Below are positions 26,662-37,391 of a stretch of DNA of 64,000 nt, piece by piece. The notes beneath the pieces are model-generated. The model saw only the letters and a program-made list of their open reading frames with translations. It was not told where the DNA came from and searched no databases. Both the position numbers and the translations under genes were made by a program. The stretch spans positions 1 through 64,000 of the forward strand of contig NZ_JH815594.1 in NCBI RefSeq assembly GCF_000298075.1, given 5' to 3'. This DNA is from Staphylococcus massiliensis CCUG 55927 (lineage in GTDB: Bacteria > Bacillota > Bacilli > Staphylococcales > Staphylococcaceae). Position 1 is the first letter of the stretch; each line of letters starts with the position of its first letter.

Positions 26662-26749
26662 AAACGTATTTTTAATTGAAACACAAATCGCTGACGCAAC
26701 TTGCGTACCAAATCTGTAAGCGAACAAATTCGCAACAGTTTGGGCAAAA

Positions 26750-27142
26750 TTAACGTTTTGAGAATTGTGGTGAACGACGTGCTTTTTTAAGGCCTGGTTT
26801 CTTACGTTCTTTCATACGAGGGTCACGAGTTAATAAACCAGCGCGTTTTAATGAACCTCTGTATTCTGGGTCTGCTTCTAATAATGCACGTGCGATACCG
26901 TGACGGATAGCTTGTGCTTGTCCAGTGAAACCACCACCGTGAACGTTAACTAATACGTCATAGTTACCTTTTGTTTCAGTAACTTCGAATGGTTGGTTTA
27001 AGTCTAAGATTAATGATTCGAATGGTAAGTAGTCACGTACGTCACGATCGTTTACTTTGATGTTACCTTCACCAGGTACTAAACGTACACGTGCTACTGA
27101 GTTTTTACGACGGCCTGTGCCTCTATATTCAACTTGTGCCAA
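26750..27142 (-). CDS. rpsI: 30S ribosomal protein S9
   Basis: A 130-residue S9 protein of the small-subunit head. The C-terminal SPQFSKR tail, which reaches the P-site tRNA, is intact, and [19 protein letters not shown] is the family signature. It follows rplM by 19 bp with GGAGG upstream, the usual L13-S9 pair. The gene lies at the border of a non-conserved AT-rich stretch. The 3' end of rpsI is a known island insertion site in the related genus Macrococcus. Confidence 0.97.
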   Translation of the reverse strand: MAQVEYRGTGRRKNSVARVRLVPGEGNIKVNDRDVRDYLPFESLILDLNQPFEVTETKGNYDVLVNVHGGGFTGQAQAIRHGIARALLEADPEYRGSLKRAGLLTRDPRMKERKKPGLKKARRSPQFSKR

Positions 27143-27161
27143 TGTAATTTCCTCCTTCTAA

Positions 27162-27599
27162 TTAACCACGTAACTCGTAGTTTTCTGGTTGTTGTGCAGC
27201 GTGTGGATGTTCAGCGCCACCATATACAAATAACTTTTTACCTTGTTTGTCGCCTAACTTAGTTCCTGGTAACATACCTTTGATTGAAGTTTCTAATAAA
27301 CGTTCTGGGTTTGTGCGACGTAATTCACCAGCAGTGATTGATTTTAAACCACCTGGGTGATTTGAGTGACGGTAGTAAATTTTATCTTGTTCTTTATTAC
27401 CTGTGAATTCGATTTCACCAGCGTTGATGATGATTACGTAGTCTCCGCAATCAACGTGTGGTGTATAAGTTACTTTATTTTTCCCGCGTAAAATAGATGC
27501 TACTTCTGATGATAAACGACCTAATGTTTGGCCTTTTGCATCAATAACATACCATTTGCGCTCAATATTTGATTCATTAGCCATAAATGTTTGACGCAT
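27162..27599 (-). CDS. rplM: 50S ribosomal protein L13
   Basis: A 145-residue L13. [16 protein letters not shown] near the start and [27 protein letters not shown] near the end are diagnostic. The start [11 protein letters not shown] agrees with the staphylococcal protein and has AGGAGG 7-8 nt upstream. First gene of rplM-rpsI; a long leader and a strong promoter precede it. Confidence 0.97.
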   Translation of the reverse strand: MRQTFMANESNIERKWYVIDAKGQTLGRLSSEVASILRGKNKVTYTPHVDCGDYVIIINAGEIEFTGNKEQDKIYYRHSNHPGGLKSITAGELRRTNPERLLETSIKGMLPGTKLGDKQGKKLFVYGGAEHPHAAQQPENYELRG

Positions 27600-27771
27600 A
27601 ATATTGTCCTCCTAAATTAAATGAACTCTGTTTAAACTCAAATATCCTTAACGAATTTATGAATACATGATTTTAATTTTAGATTTGTTAACTGTTGTTC
27701 GTCCTGCTTATATATCTTGTAACACAATAAGTTTGCCGGGGCTTATCGTGGGGTGATATAAAACAATACCG
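27600..27771 (-). promoter_or_regulatory. Candidate L13 leader RNA of rplM-rpsI
   Basis: About 170 nt lie between the predicted transcription start and the rplM ribosome binding site. In other Firmicutes this position holds an L13-binding autoregulatory leader. A GC-rich core on the minus strand (CACCCCACGATAAGCCCC) stands out from the AT-rich surround. I could not fold it into the known consensus by eye, so the identity is inference from position. Confidence 0.4.
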
Positions 27772-27777
27772 TCATCT

Positions 27778-27806
27778 ATAGTATAATTTTTAGCCCTTTT
27801 TGTCAA
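27778..27806 (-). promoter_or_regulatory. rplM-rpsI promoter
   Basis: On the minus strand, perfect TTGACA (27806-27801), a 17-nt spacer, then TACTAT (27783-27778). It lies immediately after the truA stop codon. Confidence 0.85.
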
Positions 27807-27812
27807 TGGTAT

Positions 27813-28616
27813 CTAATTATTTTGTGTTGATTTTTTATAATGAATTTCGATGTCTTCACCGTAATCCTGAATCAATGCTTCATCCGAAAGATAGATCTTT
27901 TCAAGATAGAGACCTTCGGGCGGAGCAGTATGTGGAACCGCATTACGATCCTTTAATTCAAGCAAACGATTGACATCATTAGGATGACGTTTGCCTTTCC
28001 CTACTTCAATGAGAAAGGCCACGATCACACGTACCATATTATATAAGAATCCTGAGCCGGCAATGACGTAATCAAAGCCTTCTTCAGTCTCAATAATCTC
28101 ACTTCTATAAATCGTACGTTCCTTACTCACGACCTCTGTCTTCTGTGAACAAAAGCCTGTGAAGTCATGCGTACCTATAAAGTGCTTAGCAGCTTCTTGC
28201 ATCGCTTTAAGGTCTAAATCTTCTTTGACAAATGTCTTTAATCCATATTGAAAAGGATTGATGTGATCTTGGTGATACGTGCGATACCGGTACATTTTGC
28301 CTACACAATCATACCTACAATGAAAGTCATCGGATATAATTGTGACATCATTAACATGAATATCGTGAGGTAACGCACTATTCATGGCATACTGCCACTT
28401 CTCTTCGGATATATTTAAAGGCGTATCAAAATGAAAATATTGTTCTATCGCATGTACACCACGGTCTGTACGACTTGAAGGGTGAATTCTCACATGTCTT
28501 TTATGCATGCGTTTAAGAATCTTTTCAAATTGCTGCTGGATTGTACGGCCTTCATTTTGAATCTGAAAACCCAGATATCCGCCACCGTGGTAACTAATAT
28601 TGACTAATACACGCAT
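27813..28616 (-). CDS. truA: tRNA pseudouridine synthase A
   Basis: A 267-residue enzyme that makes pseudouridine at positions 38-40 of the tRNA anticodon arm. The catalytic aspartate is D51 in [18 protein letters not shown] and [19 protein letters not shown] are further family segments. It starts 3 bp after ecfT and is the last gene of ecfA1-ecfA2-ecfT-truA, an arrangement conserved in Firmicutes. The rplM promoter begins just past its stop. Confidence 0.96.
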   Translation of the reverse strand: MRVLVNISYHGGGYLGFQIQNEGRTIQQQFEKILKRMHKRHVRIHPSSRTDRGVHAIEQYFHFDTPLNISEEKWQYAMNSALPHDIHVNDVTIISDDFHCRYDCVGKMYRYRTYHQDHINPFQYGLKTFVKEDLDLKAMQEAAKHFIGTHDFTGFCSQKTEVVSKERTIYRSEIIETEEGFDYVIAGSGFLYNMVRVIVAFLIEVGKGKRHPNDVNRLLELKDRNAVPHTAPPEGLYLEKIYLSDEALIQDYGEDIEIHYKKSTQNN

Positions 28617-28619
28617 GAC

Positions 28620-29426
28620 TTACACTCCTAAAAATTTTAATACTAAAATTGCGGCTACAATCGGAATGATCGTGAGTAACACGAACGTATCTTTGAGTTG
28701 CCACTTTAAGTGACGATAGCTCGTTCGTTCTTTTTTAGAATCATATCCTCGTACTTCCATTGCAATCGCAAGGTCTTCAGCGCGTTGGAAACTTGAAATG
28801 AACAATGGAATCAGTAATGGAATAAATGCTTTTAAACGTGTAATGAAATTCCCACTGTTGATGTCTGAACCACGTGACTTTTGCGCAAGTATGATCTTCT
28901 CAAGCTCTTCCATTAACGTTGGAATAAATCTTAAGGCAATCGACATCATCATACTAATCGCGTTCACTGGTACTTTGAGTCGTTTAAGCGGCGATAATAA
29001 GCGTTCAATAGCATCTGTTAGTGAAATTGGGCTCGTCGTTAACGTTAAGATTGTAGAGACAATTACAACGAATGCTAGACGCAGTACGATATACGTACCT
29101 TCAAGTATACCTTGTTGGTAAATTGAAAGGATACCCCATTCAAATAAACGTTTACCGCCTTTAGTTAAGAAAACGTGCATCAAGAACGTAAAGATCAAGA
29201 AGACGAAGATAGGCGTTAGGCCTTTTAACAAGAAAGGCAATTTAATGTCAGCAAGCTTCACCATAATCCCAATTACGATCAATACAATAAGGAATTGCGG
29301 GAACGAGTGACATAGGAATATCGCTATCATAAACAAGATCGTGAAGATGAGTTTCATTCTTGGGTCTAAACGGTGGATGATCGTATCGTTTGGTAAATAT
29401 CTACCGATAATCATTTTATCTTTCAT
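28620..29426 (-). CDS. ecfT: ECF transporter transmembrane protein EcfT
   Basis: A 268-residue membrane protein, the shared T component of group II energy-coupling factor vitamin transporters. It has several hydrophobic helices in the first 125 residues. SMMMSIALRFIPTLMEELEKIILAQKSRG includes the coupling helix region, and AQKSRGSDI is the arginine-containing motif that docks on the ATPases; AMEVRGYDSKKERT is the second such motif. It overlaps ecfA2 by 11 nt. Vitamin-specific S components must be encoded elsewhere. Confidence 0.95.
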   Translation of the reverse strand: MKDKMIIGRYLPNDTIIHRLDPRMKLIFTILFMIAIFLCHSFPQFLIVLIVIGIMVKLADIKLPFLLKGLTPIFVFLIFTFLMHVFLTKGGKRLFEWGILSIYQQGILEGTYIVLRLAFVVIVSTILTLTTSPISLTDAIERLLSPLKRLKVPVNAISMMMSIALRFIPTLMEELEKIILAQKSRGSDINSGNFITRLKAFIPLLIPLFISSFQRAEDLAIAMEVRGYDSKKERTSYRHLKWQLKDTFVLLTIIPIVAAILVLKFLGV

Positions 29427-30282
29427 GAGAACGTCTCCAATCGTTATACATGTCTACAAACGCCTCTTCAGTTAACGCAATATCCGGAAAGTTCATGTGA
29501 TATTTCGCCTCAATATCGTACTGAAGCTTCACAACATCAGGTAGATCCAAATGCAGTTTCTGGACTTCCTCAGGGTGTTTAAACAATTCTCGCGGCGTGC
29601 ACGACTTCACAAGCGTACCACCTTGCATCACTTTAATCTCATCCGCATACTGACTCACTAAGTTCATCTCATGCGACACGAAGATAATCGTCTTCTGTTG
29701 TTCTAATTGCAATTGCTTAAAGAACGTCATCAACTGATACTGACTCTTTGGGTCTAAGCCCGCAGTCGGTTCATCCAAGATAATCACGTCTGGATCGCTC
29801 GATAACACGGACGCAATCGCTACCTTACGCATCTGACCACCAGATAACTGGAATGGACTCTTTTCCATCACATCCGTTGAAAAGCCCAACGTTCTTAACA
29901 AATGCTTTGACTTTTTACGCGCATTTTCAAGATTCATACCAAAGTTCTTAGGACCAAATAACACCTCATGCTCAACCGTATCTTCGAATAGCTGAGACTC
30001 AGGGAATTGAAACACCATACCGATATGTTTACGATACGGTTTAATATACTTATCCTTCGTTTTCGCTGTCACTTTCAAATCACCAAGCATAATATACCCT
30101 GATGTAGGTTTCAGAAGACCGTTTAATTGCTGAATCAACGTTGATTTACCTGATCCCGTCTTACCTACAATGGCATAAAACTTGCCACTTTCAAAGGTAC
30201 CTGACACATCTTTAAGAGCTTGGTATTCGTAAGGTGTATGTTGTTGGTACGTATAGGAAACTTGAGAAAGTGTTATATTCAT
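29416..30282 (-). CDS. ecfA2: ECF transporter ATPase EcfA2
   Basis: A 288-residue ABC ATPase. Walker A GKTGSGKST is at 40-48, the signature LSGGQ at 146-150, and Walker B with the catalytic glutamate in VIILDEPTAGLDP (167-179). The Q-loop FPESQLFE is typical of EcfA proteins. It forms a heterodimer with EcfA1 to drive vitamin uptake with EcfT. It overlaps ecfA1 by 4 nt. Confidence 0.95.
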   Translation of the reverse strand: MNITLSQVSYTYQQHTPYEYQALKDVSGTFESGKFYAIVGKTGSGKSTLIQQLNGLLKPTSGYIMLGDLKVTAKTKDKYIKPYRKHIGMVFQFPESQLFEDTVEHEVLFGPKNFGMNLENARKKSKHLLRTLGFSTDVMEKSPFQLSGGQMRKVAIASVLSSDPDVIILDEPTAGLDPKSQYQLMTFFKQLQLEQQKTIIFVSHEMNLVSQYADEIKVMQGGTLVKSCTPRELFKHPEEVQKLHLDLPDVVKLQYDIEAKYHMNFPDIALTEEAFVDMYNDWRRSHER

Positions 30283-31088
30283 AATCGTTCCACCAACCGT
30301 TCATACGTACAATTTTCGATATCAAGATCGAGTAAATCTCGTATACGAAACGTAAAAGGAAGCGTTAAACCTATAGACTTGAGTTGCTCAGCATCTTTGA
30401 AAACGTCATTCATCGTACCAACTTGATGCACTTGACCTTGATTCATTACAATGATGCGGTCAGCTTCTAAAGTCTCATTAAGGTCATGCGTAATAGAAAT
30501 AACCGTCATACCTTCTTCTTCCTTTAGGGTAGATACCAGTTTAAGGATGTCTTGTTTGCCCTCAGGATCTAACATCGCAGTAGACTCGTCTAAGATAATG
30601 ATATCTGGTTTTAAGGCTAAGATACCTGCTATAGCGACACGCTCTTTCTGGCCGCCTGAGAGGCTCTCAGGTTCATGATAACGTTTATCATACATGCCGA
30701 CCTTCTTGAGCACATCATCTACTGTAGCACGCATTTCATCATGAGGTACCGCATAATTCTCAAGACCAAAGGCTACGTCGTAAGCGACCGTCGAACCAAC
30801 AAATTGGTTATCGGGATTCTGAAACACGATACCTACTTGTTCTCGCATAGTTTTGAGTGATGCTTTATCATGTATATCACCATTGATCTTGATAGTACCT
30901 TCATTGACAGTTTCGATCCCAACAATAAGTTTCGCAATCGTAGACTTACCTGAACCGTTATGACCAACGATACTCGTCCAACTGCCTTTAGGAACTTCAA
31001 AACTCACATCTTTCAATATATGACGCGCATCGCCTTGATAGGAGAACGTTACATTTTCAAATGCGACAGCTGGTTCCGTCCTACACAT
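30279..31088 (-). CDS. ecfA1: ECF transporter ATPase EcfA1
   Basis: A 269-residue ABC ATPase. Walker A GHNGSGKST is at 42-50, the signature LSGGQKERV at 143-151, and Walker B DIIILDEST at 162-170. The Q-loop NPDNQFVG matches EcfA1. The residue after the Walker B glutamate is Ser where EcfA2 has Pro, a usual difference between the two. AGGAAGGGG lies upstream of the ATG. First gene of the ecfA1-ecfA2-ecfT-truA unit. Confidence 0.95.
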   Translation of the reverse strand: MCRTEPAVAFENVTFSYQGDARHILKDVSFEVPKGSWTSIVGHNGSGKSTIAKLIVGIETVNEGTIKINGDIHDKASLKTMREQVGIVFQNPDNQFVGSTVAYDVAFGLENYAVPHDEMRATVDDVLKKVGMYDKRYHEPESLSGGQKERVAIAGILALKPDIIILDESTAMLDPEGKQDILKLVSTLKEEEGMTVISITHDLNETLEADRIIVMNQGQVHQVGTMNDVFKDAEQLKSIGLTLPFTFRIRDLLDLDIENCTYERLVERL

Positions 31089-31269
31089 AAAGGTTTCCCC
31101 TTCCTACTTTATACTCACTTCACCATTTTACATGATTCCTTCAAACATGTATATCGCGTGAGTGAAATCATGTCTTTTTCTTTTCACATAGGAAAAGAGA
31201 GGTGTTAAAGTTGAAACAACGTTTAACCCGCGCAAGATTGATATTGAAGATGTACGAGCTACTTTAAGA

Positions 31270-31307
31270 CAAATAAAATAGACGTGGGCACGCCAACGCG
31301 CCACGTC
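31270..31307 (-). terminator. Second terminator-like hairpin after the alpha operon
   Basis: GACGTGG (31281-31287) pairs with CCACGTC (31301-31307). On the minus strand it is followed by TATTTTATTT. It may back up the stronger hairpin at 31317-31353. Confidence 0.6.
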
Positions 31308-31316
31308 TCTGAACAT

Positions 31317-31353
31317 AAAAAAGCGCGCACCCCATCACATGAGTTCACGCTTT
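31317..31353 (-). terminator. Terminator of the S10-spc-alpha superoperon
   Basis: AAAGCGCG (31320-31327) pairs with CACGCTTT (31346-31353), one G-U pair. Six A at 31317-31322 give the minus-strand U-tract. It is about 110 bp past rplQ. Confidence 0.75.
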
Positions 31354-31466
31354 AAATAGTTATTAAGTTAGATGGGGTACTCTGAGCTAGACAATATTTG
31401 TATGTGGCAAACATTATCGTTGCACTCATTTGCTTTATAATGTAGTAGTATGTGTATTTATGAGAA

Positions 31467-31835
31467 TTAAACTAATTCGATGATTACTGATTCTGCACCG
31501 TCACCGCGACGTGGACCTACTTTAAGGATACGAGTGTAACCACCTTGACGGTCAGTGTAACGTTCAGCGATTTCGCCGAATAATTTTTGTAATACGCTTT
31601 GAGTTGATTCATCTTCGTTTAAGATTTCAACGTCACGTAAAGTTTTAGCTGCTTGACGACGTGAAGCTAAGTCACCTTTTTTACCTAAAGTGATTAATTT
31701 ATCAACAACACCACGAAGTTCTTTCGCGCGTGCTTCAGTTGTTTCAATACGTTCGTTAACAATTAAAGAAGTTGCTAAGTCACGTAACATTGCTTTACGT
31801 TGATCTGAAGTACGACCTAATTTTCTGTAACCCAT
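31467..31835 (-). CDS. rplQ: 50S ribosomal protein L17
   Basis: A 122-residue L17, located near the peptide exit tunnel. [20 protein letters not shown] at the N-terminus is the family signature, and [10 protein letters not shown] follows. It is the last gene of the superoperon, 16 bp after rpoA, the standard alpha-operon ending. Confidence 0.97.
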   Translation of the reverse strand: MGYRKLGRTSDQRKAMLRDLATSLIVNERIETTEARAKELRGVVDKLITLGKKGDLASRRQAAKTLRDVEILNEDESTQSVLQKLFGEIAERYTDRQGGYTRILKVGPRRGDGAESVIIELV

Positions 31836-31851
31836 GAGTTAACCTCCTTTA

Positions 31852-32796
31852 TCAATCTTCTTTTCTAAGACCTAAACCTAAGTCTTCTAATTTATATTTA
31901 ACTTCTTCTAAAGATTTACGTCCTAAGTTACGGACTTTCCTCATGTCAGCTTCTGATTTATCCGCTAACTCTTGAACTGTATTAATACCAGCTCGTTTTA
32001 AGCAGTTATATGAACGTACTGATAAGTCTAATTCTTCAATAGACATTTCAAGTACTTTTTCTTTTTGATCTTCTTCTTTTTCAATCATGATTTCAGCATT
32101 TTGCACTTCGTCAGTTAATCCAACAAAGATGTTTAAATGCTCAGTCATAATTTTAGCTGCTAATGAAACTGACTCTTGTGGTGTAATAGAACCGTCAGTC
32201 CATACATCTAAAGTAAGCTTATCAAAATCACTGCTTTGTCCTACACGTGTGTTTTCAACTGTATAATTTACGCGTTCAACAGGTGAATAAAGTGAGTCGA
32301 TTGGAATTACGCCAATTGGTAAATCACTTGTATTATTCTGATCTGCAAGTGCGTAACCTCTACCTTTATTAGCAACTAGACGAACCTTTAAGTGTCCACC
32401 TTTTGATACTGTTGCAAGTTTAATCTCAGGATTTAAGATTTCAACATCGCTGTCGTGCATAATATCGCTTGCAGTAACTTCGCCTTCTTCTTTTACATCG
32501 ATTTCAAGTGTTTTTTCTTCCTCAGAATAAATCTTAAGCGCTAACTTTTTGATATTCATAATGATTGTTGATACATCTTCAACTACATTATCAATTGCTG
32601 AGAATTCGTGTAAAACACCCTCAATTTCAATGTATTTAACGGCCGCACCTGGTAATGAAGATAGTAGGATACGACGTAAGGAGTTTCCTAGTGTAGTACC
32701 GTAGCCACGTTCAAGTGGTTCAACAACGAACTTACCGAATTTAGCATCATCACTAACTTCAATTGTTTCAATTCTAGGTTTTTCAATTTCAATCAT
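31852..32796 (-). CDS. rpoA: RNA polymerase subunit alpha
   Basis: A 314-residue alpha subunit. The N-terminal assembly domain (about 1-230) includes [21 protein letters not shown], and the C-terminal DNA- and activator-binding domain (about 250-314) has [19 protein letters not shown] with the helix-hairpin-helix and the residues that contact UP elements. It is 75 bp after rpsK, the widest gap in this part of the operon. Confidence 0.98.
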   Translation of the reverse strand: MIEIEKPRIETIEVSDDAKFGKFVVEPLERGYGTTLGNSLRRILLSSLPGAAVKYIEIEGVLHEFSAIDNVVEDVSTIIMNIKKLALKIYSEEEKTLEIDVKEEGEVTASDIMHDSDVEILNPEIKLATVSKGGHLKVRLVANKGRGYALADQNNTSDLPIGVIPIDSLYSPVERVNYTVENTRVGQSSDFDKLTLDVWTDGSITPQESVSLAAKIMTEHLNIFVGLTDEVQNAEIMIEKEEDQKEKVLEMSIEELDLSVRSYNCLKRAGINTVQELADKSEADMRKVRNLGRKSLEEVKYKLEDLGLGLRKED

Positions 32797-32871
32797 TTAT
32801 TATTATCCTCCTTAAGTACGTCGACTTGAATTTATACTGTCTTTTCTGCAATTTGTGACAACAACAATATA

Positions 32872-33261
32872 TTATACGCGACGACGTTTTGGTGGACGGC
32901 AACCATTGTGAGGTACTGGCGTAACGTCTTTAATCGCAGTTACTTCTAATCCTGCAGATTGTAACGCACGAATCGCTGATTCACGACCTGGACCAGGACC
33001 CTTTACAGTTACTTCTACAGATTTTAAACCATGTTCCATTGCTGTTTTAGATGCAGTTTCAGAAGCCATTTGAGCAGCAAATGGAGTTGATTTCTTAGAA
33101 CCTTTGAAACCTAGTGCACCTGCAGATGACCATGATAATGCATTACCAAATTCATCTGTGATTGTTACGATTGTATTGTTGAATGTTGAACGGATGTGCG
33201 CAACACCGTTTTCAATATTCTTTTTCACTTTACGTTTACGTGATACTTGTTTACGTGCCAT
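32872..33261 (-). CDS. rpsK: 30S ribosomal protein S11
   Basis: A 129-residue S11 of the 30S platform. [16 protein letters not shown] and the C-terminal [15 protein letters not shown] are diagnostic. It follows rpsM by 23 bp with GGAGG upstream. Confidence 0.97.
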   Translation of the reverse strand: MARKQVSRKRKVKKNIENGVAHIRSTFNNTIVTITDEFGNALSWSSAGALGFKGSKKSTPFAAQMASETASKTAMEHGLKSVEVTVKGPGPGRESAIRALQSAGLEVTAIKDVTPVPHNGCRPPKRRRV

Positions 33262-33284
33262 GAGTTATTTGCCTCCTTTACTTA

Positions 33285-33650
33285 TTATTTTTTCTTGTTA
33301 GCTACAGTTTTAACTGGGCCTTTACGCGTACGCGCGTTGTTTTTAGTTTTTTGACCACGAACTGGTAAACCACGACGGTGACGGATACCACGGTAAGATG
33401 AGATTTCCATTAAACGTTTGATGTTTAAGTTGTTCTCACGACGTAAGTCACCTTCTACTTTATAACCGTCTACTACTTCACGGATACGTTGTAATTCGTC
33501 GTCAGTTAAATCTTTAGTTCTTGTTTCAACTGAAACGTCAGCTTCTTTAACGATTTGTTCAGCTAAAGATTTACCGATACCATAAATGTATGTTAATGAA
33601 ATAACGATACGTTTGTCACGTGGGACATCAATTCCTGCAATACGTGCCAT
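33285..33650 (-). CDS. rpsM: 30S ribosomal protein S13
   Basis: A 121-residue S13 of the 30S head, contacting P-site tRNA and the 50S subunit. [13 protein letters not shown] at the start and [14 protein letters not shown](R/K)T-type sequence near the end identify it. It follows rpmJ by 22 bp. Confidence 0.97.
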   Translation of the reverse strand: MARIAGIDVPRDKRIVISLTYIYGIGKSLAEQIVKEADVSVETRTKDLTDDELQRIREVVDGYKVEGDLRRENNLNIKRLMEISSYRGIRHRRGLPVRGQKTKNNARTRKGPVKTVANKKK

Positions 33651-33672
33651 ATTAATTTACACCTCTCTTTTA

Positions 33673-33798
<126 letters not shown>

Positions 33799-33817
33799 CT
33801 ATATGTTGGAGTGACGA

Positions 33818-34036
33818 TTATTTATAACGATAAGTGATGCGACCGCGTGTTAAATCGTACGGTGACATTTCCACTGTTACTTTGTCGCCAGGTAGAATAC
33901 GGATATAATTCATACGAATTTTACCACTTACATGTGCTAAAATCTCATGACCATTTTCCAATTCTACTTTAAACATTGCATTCGGTAAAGTATCTAATAC
34001 AGTACCTTCAAGTTCAATTACATCTTGTTTAGCCAT
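33818..34036 (-). CDS. infA: Translation initiation factor IF-1
   Basis: A 72-residue OB-fold protein that binds the 30S A site during initiation. [20 protein letters not shown] and the ending [11 protein letters not shown] are typical. AAGGGGG lies upstream of the ATG. A 217-bp gap with a candidate promoter separates it from adk, so infA and the genes below it may also be transcribed independently. Confidence 0.97.
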
Positions 34037-34154
34037 TGATCATTTCCCCCTTTTATTCGGTAGTATGGATAACATTATCTAGTTATAAACGACCTATTGG
34101 TGCTATCTCGTGATCAATCATTCAAATTACATAGACAAACTACGGAAATCATCA

Positions 34155-34182
34155 ATTATCGTTATTGCCTTTTGTCACTCAA
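34155..34182 (-). promoter_or_regulatory. Candidate internal promoter upstream of infA
   Basis: On the minus strand, TTGAGT (34182-34177), 16 nt, then GATAAT (34160-34155). It lies in the 217-bp gap between adk and infA, one of the few spaces in the superoperon able to hold one. Confidence 0.5.
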
Positions 34183-34253
34183 TTAATATTCGTTGTGCTT
34201 AATTAAAATAACATTGTCATTCATGATTCACTTAATCGATAGCGCTCAGTTGC

Positions 34254-34922
<669 letters not shown>

Positions 34923-36218
34923 TTATCTTCTTCCAAAGCCTTTATATTCTTTTTGACCTACTTGAGCTTCTAAGCTCTTCATCGTTTCAATTGCAACACC
35001 AATTACGATAAGTAAACTTGTACCACCAAGCTGTAAAGATTGAGGTAAATTCATAAGTTTAGTACCTAAGATTGGTAGAATTGAAATCGCTGCTAAGAAG
35101 ATAGAACCTACAAAAGTCAAACGATAAAGTACTTTAGTGATATATTTTTTAGTTTGCTCTCCTGGACGAATACCAGGTACATAACTGCCTTGTTTTTGAA
35201 GGTTTTCTGCCATTTTCTCTGGATTAACTTGTACGAAAGCATAGAAATATGTGAAAGCAATAATAAGAATCACATACACAATCATTCCGACATTATGAGA
35301 TGGATCTGCATAATCTGAAATCTTTTGTGCCCATGCTGCATCTGGGAAGAACATCGTTAATGTTCTTGGTAACAAGAAGAATGCCATAGCGAAAATGACT
35401 GGAATAACCCCAGCAGAGTTTACTTTTAATGGTAAGTACGTTGCATTAGAACCAAGGCGTTGCTGACCAGTTTGTTTCTTTGCATATTGAATTGGTATTT
35501 TACGAATCGCTTGTAACACATAAATTGCACCGATTGTTAATAAAATCATACCAAGGATAAGTCCTAGGACTTTTAACCAAGCCATAGACGTATCATCCTG
35601 ACCTACGAAGGCCTGTTGATAGAATTGAATTAACGATGCAGGTAGTGTAGATAAAATACCAGCAAAGATGATGATTGAGATACCATTACCAACACCATGT
35701 TGAGTAATTTGCTCACCTAACCACATTAAAAATGCAGTACCAGTCGTTAATACAATCGCAATGAGTAAATAACTCCAAATTGTATTATCTGTAATTAACT
35801 GACCTTTAAGGTAGTTATTGAACTGGAACGACATACCTATAGATTGTATAAATGCAAGTACGATTGCAAAGTAACGTGTTACGTTGTTAATTTTACGACG
35901 TCCTACGTCACCTTGTTCAGCCCATTCCTTAAACTTAGGAACGATATCCATTTGAAGTAACTGCATAACAATTGATGCTGTAATGTAAGGCATTATACCC
36001 ATTGCAAAAATGGAAAAGTTCTTCAAGGCACCGCCACCGAATGTATTCATTAAATCAGTGACACCTTGAGAACCTTGTTTACTATCAAAGGCATCAGGGT
36101 TGACACCAGGTGCTGGAATATAAGTACCTAACTTAAAAATAACTAACATTGCGAGAGTAAAAAAGATCTTGTTACGAACTTCTTTAGTTTTAAAGAAGTT
36201 CACAAGCGTTTGAAACAT
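34923..36218 (-). CDS. secY: Preprotein translocase subunit SecY
   Basis: A 431-residue, 10-helix channel protein of the Sec translocon. [14 protein letters not shown] near the N-terminus and [15 protein letters not shown], the plug/helix 2 region, are signatures. The C5 loop includes [10 protein letters not shown] with the conserved arginine for SecA. It overlaps rplO by 1 nt (TAATG), and its ribosome binding site GAGGTG is inside the last codons of rplO. Confidence 0.97.
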   Translation of the reverse strand: MFQTLVNFFKTKEVRNKIFFTLAMLVIFKLGTYIPAPGVNPDAFDSKQGSQGVTDLMNTFGGGALKNFSIFAMGIMPYITASIVMQLLQMDIVPKFKEWAEQGDVGRRKINNVTRYFAIVLAFIQSIGMSFQFNNYLKGQLITDNTIWSYLLIAIVLTTGTAFLMWLGEQITQHGVGNGISIIIFAGILSTLPASLIQFYQQAFVGQDDTSMAWLKVLGLILGMILLTIGAIYVLQAIRKIPIQYAKKQTGQQRLGSNATYLPLKVNSAGVIPVIFAMAFFLLPRTLTMFFPDAAWAQKISDYADPSHNVGMIVYVILIIAFTYFYAFVQVNPEKMAENLQKQGSYVPGIRPGEQTKKYITKVLYRLTFVGSIFLAAISILPILGTKLMNLPQSLQLGGTSLLIVIGVAIETMKSLEAQVGQKEYKGFGRR

Positions 36219-36658
36219 TAGATCACCTCGTGAGCTCCGCCTTTCGCTTCGATAGCTTCTTTAGCTGAAGCTGAGAATTTATGAGCCTTTACTGTTAATT
36301 TTCTTTCTAATGAACCATTACCTAAAACTTTTACGCCTGATTTTTCATTTTTAACTACGCCTGTTTCGATTAATAATTCAGGTGTAACTTCAGTACCATC
36401 TTCAAACTTGTTAAGTTGGTCTAAGTTAACAATAGCATATTCTTTACTGTTAATGTTAGTAAAACCACGTTTAGGGATTCTACGGAATAATGGTAATTGA
36501 CCACCTTCGAAACCTGGTCTTAATTTACCACCTGAACGTGCTTTTTGACCTTTTTGACCGCGGCCACTTGTTTTACCGTTACCTGTTGCAGCACCACGAC
36601 CTACGCGGTTACGTACTTTACGTGATCCTTCAGCTGGTTTTAACTCATGTAATTTCAT
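36218..36658 (-). CDS. rplO: 50S ribosomal protein L15
   Basis: A 146-residue L15. The glycine/arginine-rich extension [20 protein letters not shown] binds 23S rRNA, and the C-terminal [19 protein letters not shown] is the globular part. It is 16 bp after rpmD and coupled to secY. Confidence 0.97.
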   Translation of the reverse strand: MKLHELKPAEGSRKVRNRVGRGAATGNGKTSGRGQKGQKARSGGKLRPGFEGGQLPLFRRIPKRGFTNINSKEYAIVNLDQLNKFEDGTEVTPELLIETGVVKNEKSGVKVLGNGSLERKLTVKAHKFSASAKEAIEAKGGAHEVI

Positions 36659-36674
36659 TTCGGCACCTCCTTAA

Positions 36675-36854
36675 TTATTTTTCTTCAACTGATACTAAAT
36701 GACTTACTTTGTTGATTTGCCCACGAATAGCTGGGTTATCTTCAACAACTACTGTTGAATTCGTCTTTTTTAATCCTAAAGCTTCAACTGTTTTGCGTTG
36801 AGTCTCAGGACGACCAATTACGCTACGAGTGAGGGTAATTTGTAATTTAGCCAT
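36675..36854 (-). CDS. rpmD: 50S ribosomal protein L30
   Basis: A 59-residue L30: [20 protein letters not shown], then [19 protein letters not shown] and the ending SHLVSVEEK. The short bacterial form without the eukaryotic extensions. GGAGGG lies upstream of the ATG, and it follows rpsE by 16 bp. Confidence 0.97.
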   Translation of the reverse strand: MAKLQITLTRSVIGRPETQRKTVEALGLKKTNSTVVVEDNPAIRGQINKVSHLVSVEEK

Positions 36855-36870
36855 AACTTATTTTCCCTCC

Positions 36871-37371
36871 TTAATTATATAGTTCTTCAACTGTTTTTCC
36901 ACGTAATTTTGCTACGTCTTCAGCATTTTTAAGGTTCTGTAAACCGTTAATAGTAGCGCGAACCATATTAATAGGAGTATTAGAACCTAATGATTTACTT
37001 AGAATGTCAGTGATACCTGCTAATTCTAGTACGGCACGAACTGGTCCACCTGCAATAACACCTGTACCAGGCGCTGCTGGTTTCATTAAAACACTTCCTG
37101 AACCGAAACGTCCAGTGATAATGTGTGGAGTTGTACCTTCAACACGTGGAACTGTAACTAATTCTTTCTTAGCATCTTCTACTGCTTTTTTGATCGCTTC
37201 TGGTACCTCTTGTGCTTTACCAGTACCGAAACCTACACGACCATTTTTGTCACCCACAACTACAAGTGCAGTGAAACGGAAACTACGTCCACCTTTAACA
37301 ACTTTTGCAACACGGTTAATCGTAACAACGCGTTCTTCGAATTCTTTGTTTTGTTCTTCTCTGCGAGCCAT
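36871..37371 (-). CDS. rpsE: 30S ribosomal protein S5
   Basis: A 166-residue S5. [20 protein letters not shown] and the loop [20 protein letters not shown] form the double-stranded RNA-binding part where spectinomycin resistance mutations occur in other bacteria. It follows rplR by 20 bp. Confidence 0.97.
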   Translation of the reverse strand: MARREEQNKEFEERVVTINRVAKVVKGGRSFRFTALVVVGDKNGRVGFGTGKAQEVPEAIKKAVEDAKKELVTVPRVEGTTPHIITGRFGSGSVLMKPAAPGTGVIAGGPVRAVLELAGITDILSKSLGSNTPINMVRATINGLQNLKNAEDVAKLRGKTVEELYN

Positions 37372-37391
37372 CTTAAGTGTCCCTCCTTTAA

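Larger units (their letters stand above)
31089..31466. other. Intergenic region between the alpha operon and ecfA1
   Basis: Holds two minus-strand hairpins that end the ribosomal superoperon (31317-31353 and 31270-31307). It also holds a short plus-strand stretch, 31198-31281, that looks partly coding: AGAGGTG is followed by TTG at 31211, opening an 18-codon frame. An overlapping frame without a start codon (31210-31281) reads VETTFNPRKIDIEDVRAT and ends at TAG. Neither is firm enough to call as a gene. Confidence 0.4.

Noticed and set aside
30960-31208. 82-codon plus-strand frame opposite ecfA1
   Set aside because: Mostly antisense to the EcfA1 Walker A region; no start site support.
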